NCBI GenBank assembly: GCA_002734065.2
Contig: NVXU02000028.1
Location: forward strand, 1-64,000
Direction of reading: 5' to 3'
Length of the DNA stretch: 64,000 nt
Origin: Fluviicola sp.
GTDB lineage: Bacteria; Bacteroidota; Bacteroidia; Flavobacteriales_D; Crocinitomicaceae
The position numbers and the translations under genes were made by a program. The notes below the pieces were generated by a model, which was given only the letters and a program-made list of their open reading frames with translations, was not told the DNA's origin and made no database searches. Positions 27,543-36,755 of the stretch are shown here, in pieces (position 1 is the stretch's first letter; the number at the start of each line of letters is the position of its first letter).

Positions 27543-27570
27543 CGAACACTCGAACACTCGAACACTCGAA
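27543..27570 (+). repeat. Three tandem copies of CGAACACT before folE
   Basis: The 8-mer repeats three and a half times, ending two bases before the folE ATG, so it occupies the ribosome-binding region. No purine-rich site is visible there. Confidence 0.75.
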
Positions 27571-27572
27571 TT

Positions 27573-28163
27573 ATGGAAGATAAAAATTACAACGATAAAG
27601 TAACAGAGATTCTCTCAGAGAGTTTTAAAGTAGTTATTGAGCAAATTGGAGAAGATCCAAACCGTGAAGGCTTGCAAAAAACACCTGAACGTGTTGCCAA
27701 AGCAATGCAATTTTTAACGCACGGTTACGATTTAAATCCAACAGACATTTTAAATCAGGCAATTTTTCATGAAGAATATTCTGAAATGGTTATTGTGAAG
27801 GATATTGAATTGTATTCTTTGTGTGAGCATCACATGTTGCCTTTCTTCGGGAAAGCACACGTGGCATATATTCCAGATGGGAAAATCGTTGGATTGAGCA
27901 AAATTCCTCGTGTTGTAGATGCTTTTTCAAGAAGATTGCAAGTTCAAGAGCGTTTAACCATCGAAATTAGAGATGCAATTCAAGAGGTTTTAAATCCTAA
28001 AGGAGTAGCAGTTGTTATTGAAGCTTCTCATATGTGTATGCAAATGAGAGGAGTGCAAAAACAGAATTCTGTGACAACTACCAGTGCTTTTACAGGATTA
28101 TTCATGACCAATGATTCTACCAGAAAAGAATTCATTGATTTAATTCAAGCAAGACTGCATTAA
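27573..28163 (+). CDS. folE: GTP cyclohydrolase I
   Basis: The ATG at 27573 gives 196 residues; a longer reading would run back through the tandem repeat. The zinc ligands are in [10 protein letters not shown] (about 84-87) and SHMCMQMRG (cysteine about 155), with QVQERLT between. It opens GTP to dihydroneopterin triphosphate for folate, queuosine or tetrahydropterin synthesis. Confidence 0.95.
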   Translation: MEDKNYNDKVTEILSESFKVVIEQIGEDPNREGLQKTPERVAKAMQFLTHGYDLNPTDILNQAIFHEEYSEMVIVKDIELYSLCEHHMLPFFGKAHVAYIPDGKIVGLSKIPRVVDAFSRRLQVQERLTIEIRDAIQEVLNPKGVAVVIEASHMCMQMRGVQKQNSVTTTSAFTGLFMTNDSTRKEFIDLIQARLH

Positions 28164-28205
28164 TTTATTTAATCAAAAATTACAACCACACAAAAATACA
28201 ATCAC

Positions 28206-29357
28206 ATGAAAAAAATTATTCTATTAGCAAGTTTATTCATTGGAACAGTAGGCTTTGCGCAAACATTAGTAGCATCTTTTAAACCCGTAGATTCTAAAAC
28301 GAATTGGGGATATATGAACGAAAAAGGGGAGGCCATTATTGAACCGTCGTATAAAACGGTCGTTGACTTTAACAGTGATGGAGTTACCCCTGTTTTTGAT
28401 GCAGCAACAAAAACATGGAAGTTTATTAATCTTAATAATGAAACAATAGATGTTCCGTTTAAAAAATTCGAACCCTACAGTATTTTTGGTTTTGGGAAGA
28501 CAAGTTTCGTTGATGGTTTGGCTTTAGTAGTTGTAAAAAAGAAAAAGGGAGTTGTTAATCTTAAAGGGGAAGTCGTTTTTGACCCAATATATGATTTTAT
28601 TTCTCCTTTTGAAAATGGTTTTGCGACGGCAAAAATCGGACTATCTTTTTATATCTTATCCAAGAATGGAGAAAGAACGGAATTAGAGCAAGGAATTACT
28701 GTAATTCGAAAATTTTCTGAGGGATTTGCTCCTTTCAAGGCTAAAAATGAATTGTTTGGATACCTAAATTATAAAGGAGAGGCTATAATTGAACCTAAGT
28801 TCATGAAAGTAGGTCATTTTATTAATGGAATTGCATGGGCAAGAAATTATAATAAGCAAATTGGCTTTATCGATACCAAAGGAGACTGGGTGGTTGATGC
28901 GAAATATTTAGGAGCAAAAGACATGAGTCGTGAGGAAGGAATTGCTCGTGTTAAAACAGCAGAAGGATGGAAGTTTGTTGCCAAGGATGGGAGTGAAATA
29001 TCAGCAAGTGGAGCTATTTCTTATGGAGACTTTCACAATGGTTTAGCATTCGCAAGACAAGGTAAAATGTATGGTTATATTAACCCTGAAGGGGAATGGA
29101 TAATCAAACCAAAATACCTCAAGGTCAAAGATTTTCACGATGGTGTAGCGGCAGTTCGAACAACAGATAAATGGGGATTCATTAATATAGAAGGAGAAAT
29201 TATTTTCAAAGAAGAAGCAAGAGCTATTCGCAACTTTCAAAATGGATATGCAGCGGTTCAAAACATGCAAGACTTGTGGGGATTCATCAATACTAAGGGA
29301 GAATGGGTAATCGAGCCACAGTTCACAAGAGTAAGAGATTTTTTCTTGGTGAAATAA
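28206..29357 (+). CDS. Secreted WG-repeat protein
   Basis: The 383-residue protein has a signal peptide (cleavage near GFAQ, residue 19). It has seven to eight WG repeats of about 45-50 residues, each of the form WGFINTKGEWVIEPQF (for example near the C terminus). The repeats form a beta-rich scaffold on the cell surface or in the periplasm. The function is unknown; such proteins are abundant in Bacteroidota. It ends without an attached sorting domain. Confidence 0.85.
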   Translation: MKKIILLASLFIGTVGFAQTLVASFKPVDSKTNWGYMNEKGEAIIEPSYKTVVDFNSDGVTPVFDAATKTWKFINLNNETIDVPFKKFEPYSIFGFGKTSFVDGLALVVVKKKKGVVNLKGEVVFDPIYDFISPFENGFATAKIGLSFYILSKNGERTELEQGITVIRKFSEGFAPFKAKNELFGYLNYKGEAIIEPKFMKVGHFINGIAWARNYNKQIGFIDTKGDWVVDAKYLGAKDMSREEGIARVKTAEGWKFVAKDGSEISASGAISYGDFHNGLAFARQGKMYGYINPEGEWIIKPKYLKVKDFHDGVAAVRTTDKWGFINIEGEIIFKEEARAIRNFQNGYAAVQNMQDLWGFINTKGEWVIEPQFTRVRDFFLVK

Positions 29358-29393
29358 AATTTTCTTAAAGAGAATAAATTATAGATAATTTCC

Positions 29394-29401
29394 TACCTTT
29401 G
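29394..29401 (+). promoter_or_regulatory. -7 box (TACCTTTG) of the small-peptide gene
   Basis: A perfect TAnnTTTG box lies 16 bases upstream of the ATG at 29418, placing the start of transcription within about ten bases of it. Confidence 0.6.
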
Positions 29402-29417
29402 ATTAAAAATAACAATT

Positions 29418-29516
29418 ATGTCATTTATACATTTTGAAAAGTCAACAGTTGCTTTGGGAACAATCGTTACAATTGCATTACTTGCAATTATAGGTTGTAT
29501 CGTTGCTTTCGGTTAG
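29418..29516 (+). CDS. 32-residue single-span membrane peptide
   Basis: The ATG at 29418 opens a 32-residue frame, MSFIHFEKST followed by a 20-residue hydrophobic helix ending in VAFG. It has its own -7 box and its own terminator, so it forms a complete monocistronic unit of about 170 bases. Small single-helix proteins of this kind act as membrane-protein cofactors or toxins; nothing here decides which. It could instead be a small RNA, but the codon periodicity and the clean hydrophobic helix favour a peptide. Confidence 0.6.
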   Translation: MSFIHFEKSTVALGTIVTIALLAIIGCIVAFG

Positions 29517-29536
29517 ACAAAAACATTATAAGAGTA

Positions 29537-29573
29537 AATCCTGTCCGTCCATGACGAATAGGATTTTTTTGTT
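29537..29573 (+). terminator. Rho-independent terminator of the small-peptide unit
   Basis: AAATCCT (29537-29543) pairs with AGGATTT (29561-29567), followed by more T residues. Confidence 0.75.
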
Positions 29574-29590
29574 TAATCTTTAAGCAAGTT

Positions 29591-31114
29591 ATGCCATTTA
29601 ATTCTATTTTTTCTTGGATGATGAAAAAAAGACTTCATCAAATTGACCTTTTTCGGAAGTATCCGCATCAAGTGCAAAAAGAATTGTTTGGCAACCTCAT
29701 CCGAACGGGGGCAACGACAACCTACGGAGCAATAAATGACTTCAAATTAGTCAATTCTTACGACGATTATCGAGAAAAAATCCCTTTGCAAACTTACGAG
29801 GATGCAAAAATGTGGATAGATCGAGCAATGGAGGGTGAGAAGAACTTGCTTTGGCCCAATAAGACAAGTTGGTTCGCGAAAACTTCGGGAACAACCAGTC
29901 GGAGCAAGTTTATTCCTGTTACCAAAGAATCACTGGATATTTGCCATTACAATGGGGGCAAAGATTTGCTGGCGATGTATTACGACAATCACTCGAATAG
30001 AAAATTGTACAAAGGCAAGCATCTAATCATCGGCGGAAGTGCAGAAATCAATGAGTTGAGTAATGATTCGTATTTCGGGGATCTTTCTGCCATCATTGTG
30101 AAGAATTTACCTTGGTATATTGAAGCAAGAAGAACGCCGTCCAAAGAAATCACCCTCATGACCGACTGGCAAGAGAAGATGCAAAAAATGGCGGAATCAA
30201 CCATCAATGAAGACGTAGTCATTATTGCAGGCGTACCAAGTTGGACGATGGTTCTTGCAAATAAAGTACTGGAAATAAGCGGAAAGAAAAACTTGAAAGA
30301 AGTCTGGCCCAACCTTGAATTATTCATGCACGGAGGAGTGAGTTTTGAACCTTATCGGGAACAGTTTAAAAAACTAATTCCAGACCCAGACATGAACTAT
30401 GTGCAAACCTACAACGCCTCGGAAGGATTCTTCGGAATTCAAGATCAAGTCAATTCTGACGAGATGCTTTTGATGCTCGATTATGGCATTTATTACGAAT
30501 TTATTCCAATGGACGAATACGATGGTGTGAATTCTAAAAAGGTCATCAATATTGAAGAAGTTGAACTGGATGTCAATTATGCCATGGTTATTTCTACCAA
30601 CGCAGGACTTTGGCGGTATATTATTGGCGACACCATAAAATTCACATCGCTTTTGCCCTATCGTTTTAAAATCACTGGGCGCGTAAATAGTTTTATCAAT
30701 TGTTTTGGAGAAGAAGTGATTGTTGAGAATGCAGATTTGGCAATTGCCCGAGCAAGTAAAAAAACAGATGCACAAATCAAAGAATACACCGTTGCACCAA
30801 TTTTTATGGATGGCAAAGAAAAAGGGGCACATGAATGGGCAATCGAGTTTGTAAATCAGCCAGATGACTTGGAAAGGTTCTCTATTGTTTTAGATGAAGA
30901 ATTGCGAGAATTAAATTCCGACTACGACGCAAAACGATCACACAATATGATTCTCGATAAACCCGTTATTAATGTAATTAAGAAAGGAACCTTCGATAAT
31001 TGGTTAAAAACGCAAGGAAAGTTGGGTGGGCAGAATAAAATCCTTAGATTGTCAAACAGTAGAGCATTTTTGGAACAGATGTTGGAAGAGGAAAGTGGAT
31101 TCTTGTTAGAGTGA
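29591..31114 (+). CDS. GH3-family acyl-acid-amido synthetase
   Basis: The 507-residue protein has the GH3 ATP-binding motif TSGTTSRSKFIPVT (about 96-109), a YNASEGFFGIQ motif near 278 and WRYIIGD near 340. These are of the ANL superfamily and named after plant auxin-conjugating enzymes. It would adenylate a carboxylic acid and join it to an amine. Bacterial substrates are unknown. No obvious partner genes flank it, and a repeat element begins at its stop codon. Confidence 0.88.
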   Translation: MPFNSIFSWMMKKRLHQIDLFRKYPHQVQKELFGNLIRTGATTTYGAINDFKLVNSYDDYREKIPLQTYEDAKMWIDRAMEGEKNLLWPNKTSWFAKTSGTTSRSKFIPVTKESLDICHYNGGKDLLAMYYDNHSNRKLYKGKHLIIGGSAEINELSNDSYFGDLSAIIVKNLPWYIEARRTPSKEITLMTDWQEKMQKMAESTINEDVVIIAGVPSWTMVLANKVLEISGKKNLKEVWPNLELFMHGGVSFEPYREQFKKLIPDPDMNYVQTYNASEGFFGIQDQVNSDEMLLMLDYGIYYEFIPMDEYDGVNSKKVINIEEVELDVNYAMVISTNAGLWRYIIGDTIKFTSLLPYRFKITGRVNSFINCFGEEVIVENADLAIARASKKTDAQIKEYTVAPIFMDGKEKGAHEWAIEFVNQPDDLERFSIVLDEELRELNSDYDAKRSHNMILDKPVINVIKKGTFDNWLKTQGKLGGQNKILRLSNSRAFLEQMLEEESGFLLE

Positions 31115-31255
31115 TGAGTGTACCTCGACTGACGCTCGGTAACCAGTGATGAGTGATGAGTGTGAAGTGATGAGTTTTTACGTAGATAGGTGCTAGAATT
31201 ACTTGTGTTGAGCTTGTCGAAATACGGTTATCGAGCCTGTCGAGATATGGATTCC
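31113..31255 (+). repeat. Gene-end repeat and CCTGTCGA-type repeats after the GH3 gene
   Basis: GTGTACCTCGAC (31118-31129), GCTCGGTAACCAGTGATGAG (31133-31152), further GATGAGT units, then TTGAGCTTGTCGAAATA (about 31208) and TCGAGCCTGTCGAGATATGG (31231-31250). The first part matches copies at 24345-24385 (minus) and 53480-53545. Confidence 0.7.
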
Positions 31256-31293
31256 TTTCTGCGGCTCTCTTTATAATAAATTATGGTTAGAAT

Positions 31294-32175
31294 ATGAAGT
31301 GTAAATCAAATAGAACAAGTCGTGCGAGAATTACTCTTCTTAACTCCTTAACTCCTGTTTTCGTAGCTTCAATTTTCCTTCTTACCTTCTTAACCCCGAA
31401 CACAACCTTCGCACAAGATTCTGTTTCCTATTCTTGGGAGAACAAAGGAGTCATCGAAATTACCGAAAGCGAAACTTGGGCATTGGATGCATTTGACAAC
31501 CTCTATATTTCTGATGATGGAATTATCAATAAATACGATTCTGACGGAACTTTAATGTTCTCCCAAAGTATAAAATCATTGGGTAGAATGACGCAAATGG
31601 TTCTCATTAACACCATGAAATTGGTCCACTTTTCTGAAGAACAACAAACGCTTTGCTATTTCGATAATACGCTTTCTCCAATGGACGATTGCATAGATTT
31701 GGCAGAAGAAGACATCATCAACGCAAGTCTTGTTTGCAGTTCTGACCAGCCGAATAAAATATGGGTGCTCGACAATCTAAATTTAACCCTGAATTTATTA
31801 TCGCTCGATGGTTTGAACCAAAGTCAGCAAATTAAGAACCTAAAAGGAATTTTAGACATGGACAACATCGTTCAAATGAAAGAAATTGGAAATCGATTGT
31901 ATTTATTGGATAAATCGAAAGGAATTTACGTTTTTGACATGTATGGGTCGCTTTTGGAATTTATTGAAGAGAAAAGTATTCAACATTTTGAGGTTGTTGG
32001 CTCAACGTTATTCACATTGATTGACAATTCTCTGCATATTCATGCCATAGATTATGACGACTTTATTCTCGTTAATCTACCAATAGACGGAGTTATAGAA
32101 CTTAAAGCAGAAAATGAAATTTTCTATTTGAGAACAAAAAACATTGTTCATAAATTCAAGTTAGTATTTAACTAA
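31294..32175 (+). CDS. Secreted propeller-like protein of unknown function
   Basis: The 293-residue protein has a long signal region (hydrophobic 24-38, cleavage near TFAQ). After it come repeated blade-like segments such as NLYISDDGIINKYDSDG, IWVLDNLNLTLNLLSLDG and LYLLDKSKGIYVFDMYGS. It is probably a periplasmic or surface beta-propeller. It lies 69 bases upstream of the deoxynucleoside kinase, with no evident functional link. Confidence 0.72.
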   Translation: MKCKSNRTSRARITLLNSLTPVFVASIFLLTFLTPNTTFAQDSVSYSWENKGVIEITESETWALDAFDNLYISDDGIINKYDSDGTLMFSQSIKSLGRMTQMVLINTMKLVHFSEEQQTLCYFDNTLSPMDDCIDLAEEDIINASLVCSSDQPNKIWVLDNLNLTLNLLSLDGLNQSQQIKNLKGILDMDNIVQMKEIGNRLYLLDKSKGIYVFDMYGSLLEFIEEKSIQHFEVVGSTLFTLIDNSLHIHAIDYDDFILVNLPIDGVIELKAENEIFYLRTKNIVHKFKLVFN

Positions 32176-32244
32176 ATCTTGTTGCCACTTCTCGCAAAGT
32201 TTGTAATTTAGTCAGACCAAAAAAGGACTAAAAACAGAATCAAT

Positions 32245-32859
32245 ATGCACATTGCAATCGCCGGAAATATAGGATCAGGAAAAACCACATTAACACGAAT
32301 GTTGGCCAAACATTTTGAATGGGACACACACTTCGAAGATGTGGAGCAAAACCCTTACCTCAATGATTTTTACGAAGATATGCAACGCTGGTCGTTTAAT
32401 TTGCAAATCTATTATCTGAACAGTCGTTTTAATCAGATTCAAGAGATTCAAAAATCGGATGGAACAGTGATTCAAGATAGAACCATCTATGAAGATGCAT
32501 TTATTTTTGCACCCAACCTTCATTCTATGGGACTGATGACAACACGAGATTTTGAGAATTATTTCTCGCTATTCAACTTGATGGAGTCTTTCGTTTCTCC
32601 TCCAGATTTATTGATTTATTTGCGAGCAAGCGTTCCGACATTGGTCAACCAAATTCAAAAAAGAGGACGTGATTACGAAGAAAGCATCCGCTTGGATTAC
32701 CTAAAACGACTCAACGAGCGTTACGAAGCGTGGACTTCGACATACGATAAGGGTAAATTGCTCGTTATCGATGTTGACAACAATAATTTCCCAGAAGATC
32801 CAGAGGATTTAGGGAAGATAATCAACGCAATTGACGCAGAGATTAACGGATTATTCTAA
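32245..32859 (+). CDS. Deoxynucleoside kinase (dCK/dGK family)
   Basis: This 204-residue protein has a P-loop GNIGSGKT at residues 7-14, a DRTIYED segment (about 79-85) matching the family DR-S motif, and a lid region with KRGRDYEESIRLDYL. It phosphorylates deoxynucleosides in salvage. The specificity (dA/dG or pyrimidine) is not readable. It is 13 bases from the epimerase downstream. Confidence 0.88.
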   Translation: MHIAIAGNIGSGKTTLTRMLAKHFEWDTHFEDVEQNPYLNDFYEDMQRWSFNLQIYYLNSRFNQIQEIQKSDGTVIQDRTIYEDAFIFAPNLHSMGLMTTRDFENYFSLFNLMESFVSPPDLLIYLRASVPTLVNQIQKRGRDYEESIRLDYLKRLNERYEAWTSTYDKGKLLVIDVDNNNFPEDPEDLGKIINAIDAEINGLF

Positions 32860-32872
32860 AAAAGAATTTCAC

Positions 32873-33847
32873 ATGATAGTAGTAACAGGAGCAGCAGGAT
32901 TTATCGGAAGTTGCCTCGTTGGCAGGTTGAATAAATCAGGTCATGACAATATTGTTGCCGTTGATGATTTCTCAAAGACAGAGAAAGACAGCAACCTTGA
33001 AGGCAAAACCTTAATTGCAAAAATCGGCAGAAAAGATTTCGTGAATTGGCTCAAAGAATTCGGCGAAGAGGTTGATTTTATTTATCACATTGGAGCAAGA
33101 ACGGACACCACAGAATTTGATATTGATATTTTCAATGAATTGAACCTCAATTATTCAAAAGATGTGTGGAATTTGTGCGCAGAATATAAAATTCCGTTGG
33201 TGTATGCTAGTTCTGCCGCAACTTATGGTTTGGGTGAAAATGGCTACAAAGACGATCATTCTATCATTGAGAAATTAAAACCTTTGAATCCTTACGGTGA
33301 TTCGAAGAATGATTTTGATAAATGGGCCCTTCGAGAAGTAGAGAAAGGAAACCAACCTCCATTTTGGGCAGGTTTAAAATTCTTCAATGTTTACGGACCC
33401 AATGAATTTCACAAAGGGAGAATGGCATCTGTGATTTTTCACGCCTATCACCAGATCAACAAAACAGGCGGTATGAAGTTGTTTCGTTCGCACAATTCTG
33501 ACTATAAAAATGGAGAGCAACTGCGTGATTTCATCTATGTAAAAGATGTGGTAGAAGTTTGCTATTACTTAATGGACACACCACCAACTTCTGGAATTTA
33601 CAACCTCGGAACAGGTCAAGCAAGAACGTTTTTAGACTTGACTAAGAATACCTTTTCTGCGATGAACAAGGAAGAAAACATCTCGTTTGTTGACACTCCA
33701 GAAGATATTCGCGATAAATACCAATACTTCACGGAGGCCGACATGACCAAGTTGATTGACTCAGGTTATAGCAAAGGTTTTCACTCTTTGGAAGAAGGTG
33801 TGAGTGATTATGTGAAGAATTATTTGATGGTGGGGGAGTGGTATTAG
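32873..33847 (+). CDS. hldD: ADP-L-glycero-D-manno-heptose 6-epimerase-like SDR
   Basis: The start ATG 32873 (MIVVTGAAGFIGS) gives 324 residues; an upstream reading overlaps the kinase. The NAD-binding GAAGFIG (about 6-12), the SSAATYG segment and the YGDSK motif (Y141, K145) are visible. HIGARTDTTE and FNVYGPNEFHKGRMASV are typical of HldD. It would supply heptose for lipopolysaccharide core. Other heptose genes are not nearby. Confidence 0.88.
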   Translation: MIVVTGAAGFIGSCLVGRLNKSGHDNIVAVDDFSKTEKDSNLEGKTLIAKIGRKDFVNWLKEFGEEVDFIYHIGARTDTTEFDIDIFNELNLNYSKDVWNLCAEYKIPLVYASSAATYGLGENGYKDDHSIIEKLKPLNPYGDSKNDFDKWALREVEKGNQPPFWAGLKFFNVYGPNEFHKGRMASVIFHAYHQINKTGGMKLFRSHNSDYKNGEQLRDFIYVKDVVEVCYYLMDTPPTSGIYNLGTGQARTFLDLTKNTFSAMNKEENISFVDTPEDIRDKYQYFTEADMTKLIDSGYSKGFHSLEEGVSDYVKNYLMVGEWY

Positions 33848-33877
33848 TTGGGAAGTTTATTTTAAATTAAGCACACT

Positions 33878-34165
33878 ATGTCAGATGATTTTCAAATTTT
33901 ATTACTCCTGTATGTACTGAATTTTATAATTGGAATTCTTGTTTATTGGAAAATAGAAAACAGAAAAATATTTGCAGTGATTAGTCTTGCCGCTATAGTA
34001 TTATACTCGATTCTCTTTATAATATCTTACCTCAGATCTGGACCTGGTGGAGGAGTGTTGGCTGTTTGGATTTTTTGGTATATCTTTTTATCCTTGCAGT
34101 TGTGCTTTAATATAGTATTTGGTGTTTATTTGGTACTTAAGAAGTATTTCCGTCCCTTAAAATAA
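33878..34165 (+). CDS. Small three-helix membrane protein
   Basis: The 95-residue protein has hydrophobic helices at about 6-24, 32-52 and 60-86 and a basic end. There is no recognisable family. It lies 30 bases after hldD on the same strand. Confidence 0.6.
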   Translation: MSDDFQILLLLYVLNFIIGILVYWKIENRKIFAVISLAAIVLYSILFIISYLRSGPGGGVLAVWIFWYIFLSLQLCFNIVFGVYLVLKKYFRPLK

Positions 34166-34169
34166 TACC

Positions 34170-34571
34170 CTACCTCAACCTTTCACTTCTTCGTCTTCGT
34201 CTCCGTTTTCGAGCTTCGCTCTTTACTCCATAAACTGTTCGGATATTAGACTTTGGAATTCCATATTTTACAGGTGTCAATTCATTAGCACTACTCAAAT
34301 GACAAAGTTTATCTTCTATGCGTATAAAAGTTGACGTTGAATTGTCAATTTTTATCCTTACAGTATCATTCGCCTGAGTCCAGCAGCCCGTTTTTTTTGT
34401 TCCTCTATCCTTACAATCACTTGTAAACCAAACTACCTTTCTGTTTTTTCTCAGTTTAATATAGGAAGTACTATAATAAGTGACAATTAACCAATTCCCA
34501 TCACTTTTTTGGCAGAAAGATAAATGAGGCGAGAAAAAGATCACCACTATCAAAAGATTAATTAGTCTCAT
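34170..34571 (-). CDS. Secreted protein with a polyarginine tail
   Basis: The 133-residue protein has a signal peptide (to about residue 20) and a small beta-rich body (LIVTYYSTSYIKLRKNRKVVWF), then a very basic tail with six consecutive arginines near 123-128. The fold resembles small lipocalin-like META or copper-resistance domains only vaguely. The function is unknown. It converges with the gene at 33878 (four bases between stops). Confidence 0.6.
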   Translation of the reverse strand: MRLINLLIVVIFFSPHLSFCQKSDGNWLIVTYYSTSYIKLRKNRKVVWFTSDCKDRGTKKTGCWTQANDTVRIKIDNSTSTFIRIEDKLCHLSSANELTPVKYGIPKSNIRTVYGVKSEARKRRRRRRSERLR

Positions 34572-34628
34572 AATAGTTAAAACAAAGTTGATGCTACTTT
34601 TGTTACAATTCGGGTGTCTTACTCTGCT

Positions 34629-35315
34629 TCATTTCTTCCGAAACAAAGTATAAACATAGGGTCTAACTCCTCCATTTGGCATCGTGTAATCAAAGTCAAA
34701 AAACTCAATTAGTTGATAATTTTCCCCTAAGAATTTGGCAATTCCCTTTTCATCGTATTGTTGAACAGGCAATCCGCTGCATCGTTCTGCACCAGTGAGG
34801 TTAAAGGTTGCAATAATGACATATTTTCCCGATGCAACCGCGTTGTCTAGCAAGTTAAAATAGGTTTGTCTGTCTTTTTCTTTGGTAAGAAAATGAAAAA
34901 CGGCTCTGTCATGCCAGATGGCGATATTGCTCAGTGATTTTAGTTCCGTTGGCTCTGTTAAATCGTCAGTCATCCACGAAACGCGTGTTAATTCTTCTTC
35001 AGAAAGTCTGTTTTTTGTGTTTTGCAAAGCAGATGCAGAAATATCACTCGCAATGATGTTGGAATACCCTACGTCTAATAAATCATCAATGAGAATAGAA
35101 GAACCGGAACCAATATCAATGATTTTTTCGTCTTTGGAAATAGTCGCTTTTGCAATTAATCCCATTGATTCTTTCGCCGATTCTTGATACCAACCCAATT
35201 GAGTTGTATCTTTTTCGTAAGATTTCTCCCAATGATTTTGCAAGTTGATTTCTGTAGTTTCCTTCGCAGAATTACAATTGTCTAATTCATTACTACAACT
35301 GTTTTTTTCTGACAT
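34629..35315 (-). CDS. Class I SAM-dependent methyltransferase
   Basis: The ATG at 35315 (MSEKNSCSN) gives 228 residues. SAM-binding motif I is IIDIGSGSS, followed by IIASDISASAL and SWMTDDL. It includes IWHDRAVFHFLT, a pattern seen in thiopurine- or tellurite-type methyltransferases. The substrate is unknown. A -7 box lies 20 bases upstream. Confidence 0.82.
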   Translation of the reverse strand: MSEKNSCSNELDNCNSAKETTEINLQNHWEKSYEKDTTQLGWYQESAKESMGLIAKATISKDEKIIDIGSGSSILIDDLLDVGYSNIIASDISASALQNTKNRLSEEELTRVSWMTDDLTEPTELKSLSNIAIWHDRAVFHFLTKEKDRQTYFNLLDNAVASGKYVIIATFNLTGAERCSGLPVQQYDEKGIAKFLGENYQLIEFFDFDYTMPNGGVRPYVYTLFRKK

Positions 35316-35334
35316 AATTTGATTCGATTTCAAG

Positions 35335-35342
35335 CAAAGATA
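35335..35342 (-). promoter_or_regulatory. -7 box (TATCTTTG) of the methyltransferase
   Basis: A perfect TAnnTTTG box on the minus strand lies 20 bases before the ATG at 35315. Confidence 0.6.
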
Positions 35343-35408
35343 ATAGAATGACAGTAGATAAAATGACACCTAAGTTACATTACTCCAATGCTCCAAAGCT
35401 CCAAAAAT

Positions 35409-36028
35409 CTAACGATCTATTGCTCCAGCAATCCAATGAGAAAATTCTCCAGCGATCTTAGAATTTTTTAAGTCCTCAACTGTATCGATGTCATTTAATT
35501 CAACTAACTTTTGACAAGAAAAGCCTTTTTTTCAATTTCTTCAATGGTTAAATCAAGAAGTCCTTCTGTACTCCAAGGTTTATTCTCAAAAACGAAGGGG
35601 AGCAGTTGGTTCATTCCGATAAGGTAATAGCCACCATCTTCTGCAGGACCAAAAACAGTATCGTTCTTTTGCAAGGCATCAAAACCATTTTGAATGATTA
35701 CTTCATCTAGGTCAGGAATGTCTGTTCCAACTCCAACAACGTTAGAATAACCGGCATCAAAGCCATTTTTGAGTGCGTTGAACATTCTTTCTCCTAAATC
35801 ATCACCTTTCTGAACGAATTTTTGCTGGTTCGGCCATTTTTCTTCAATAATAACATCTGAAAAGTAAATATGAATGTCGCAATTGGTTATTTTAGAAGTC
35901 GTTCGTTCGAGCATTTCTACAAGATGTTTATATACTTCAAACGCTCCTTCACCGCCAATAGTTTTGGCAAGACGCGTTTTCACTTTTCCAAGCTTGATGT
36001 TTTTCGCGAAGATGATAAGGAGGTTCAT
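35409..36028 (-). pseudogene. DUF2064/TIGR04282-family glycosyltransferase with a C-terminal frameshift
   Basis: The uninterrupted frame 36028-35504 encodes 174 residues starting MNLLIIFAKNIKLGKVKTRL, with GTDIPDL and FGPAEDGGYYLIG, clear family motifs. It then stops at KAFLVKS. In the neighbouring frame the sequence continues with QKLVELNDIDTVEDL and ends at 35409. This is the expected family C terminus, with the conserved DIDT-x-DL element. One extra A in the A7 run (35526-35532) would join the two parts. It may be a real mutation, a sequencing error, or slippage at the homopolymer. The truncated product keeps the nucleotidyl-transfer-like core. Confidence 0.75.
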
Positions 36029-36055
36029 TTTCTAATGCTTCAATGCTCTAAAATA

Positions 36056-36085
36056 GAACGCTGATTACGCAGATTTTTATGATTA
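36056..36085. repeat. Dispersed repeat (GAACGCTGATTACGCAGATTT)-type
   Basis: It matches, on the opposite strand, the sequence at about 45040-45073 with words CTGCGTCATCAGCGTTCT. Short Crick/Watson copies of such words are common in Bacteroidota spacers. Confidence 0.55.
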
Positions 36086-36223
36086 AATATGATTGAAGTA
36101 GGTTCTTTATAATTTAAACCTTCGGTTTTTTTGTCTTGTCTTTTCATTTTGATTTTAAGGGATGTTTTGTAAGATGTCCAAAGCTCGAATGCTCCAATAC
36201 TCCAAAGCTCGAACCATTCTCCA

Positions 36224-36712
36224 CTAATAAACCACATCTCCTTTCACCCATTTGCCCCAATCTTTATTGTAACCGTGAATTCTTGCCGTTTTATTTTCTT
36301 TTAAATCAACCATTGGGTATTTTTCATTGGCCCAGTAGAAAAGTCCCCCGTAGAGGTTTTTTACATTTGTATATCCTTTCTTTTTGAGCATTTCGCCAAA
36401 GGTTTGACTTCTTGCGCCAACACTACAATAGACGATGATTAGTTTGTTTTTGGCAACATTCTTTAAATCACTGATATTGGAGCCGTCAAGGTTCATTCTC
36501 TTGGCAGATTTAATGTGACTGACTAAAAATTCATCCTTCTTTCTGACGTCTAAGAACAGCGCATCTCCTTTTTTAACGTGTGTCAGTGCGTTCTCAATGC
36601 TAATTGTTGGGAAATCATTGTAATATTTGCTCAGCATCTTTTTATACTCAGCGGATTGACCAAAAGAATTAGACATAAGAACGAAAGACAATATAAGGGT
36701 TAAAAACTTCAT
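36224..36712 (-). CDS. Secreted single-domain rhodanese
   Basis: The 162-residue protein has a signal peptide (to about residue 18). Its rhodanese domain (about 40-135) contains LFLDVRKKDEF and the active-site loop YCSVGARS (cysteine near 96). It would transfer sulfane sulfur in the periplasm, or act as a persulfide carrier. It sits 35 bases downstream of the DUF4249 gene but may be separately regulated because of the hairpin at 36738. Confidence 0.85.
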   Translation of the reverse strand: MKFLTLILSFVLMSNSFGQSAEYKKMLSKYYNDFPTISIENALTHVKKGDALFLDVRKKDEFLVSHIKSAKRMNLDGSNISDLKNVAKNKLIIVYCSVGARSQTFGEMLKKKGYTNVKNLYGGLFYWANEKYPMVDLKENKTARIHGYNKDWGKWVKGDVVY

Positions 36713-36737
36713 AATACTTAGACGGTATCAAATAGCA

Positions 36738-36755
36738 TACCTTACTTTTAAGGTA
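36738..36755 (-). terminator. Hairpin overlapping the DUF4249 stop codon
   Basis: TACCTTA (36738-36744) and TAAGGTA (36749-36755) pair perfectly around a four-base loop. On the minus strand it is at the stop codon, followed by an AT-rich stretch without a long U-run, so it may be a weak terminator or an mRNA 3' end. Confidence 0.4.
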
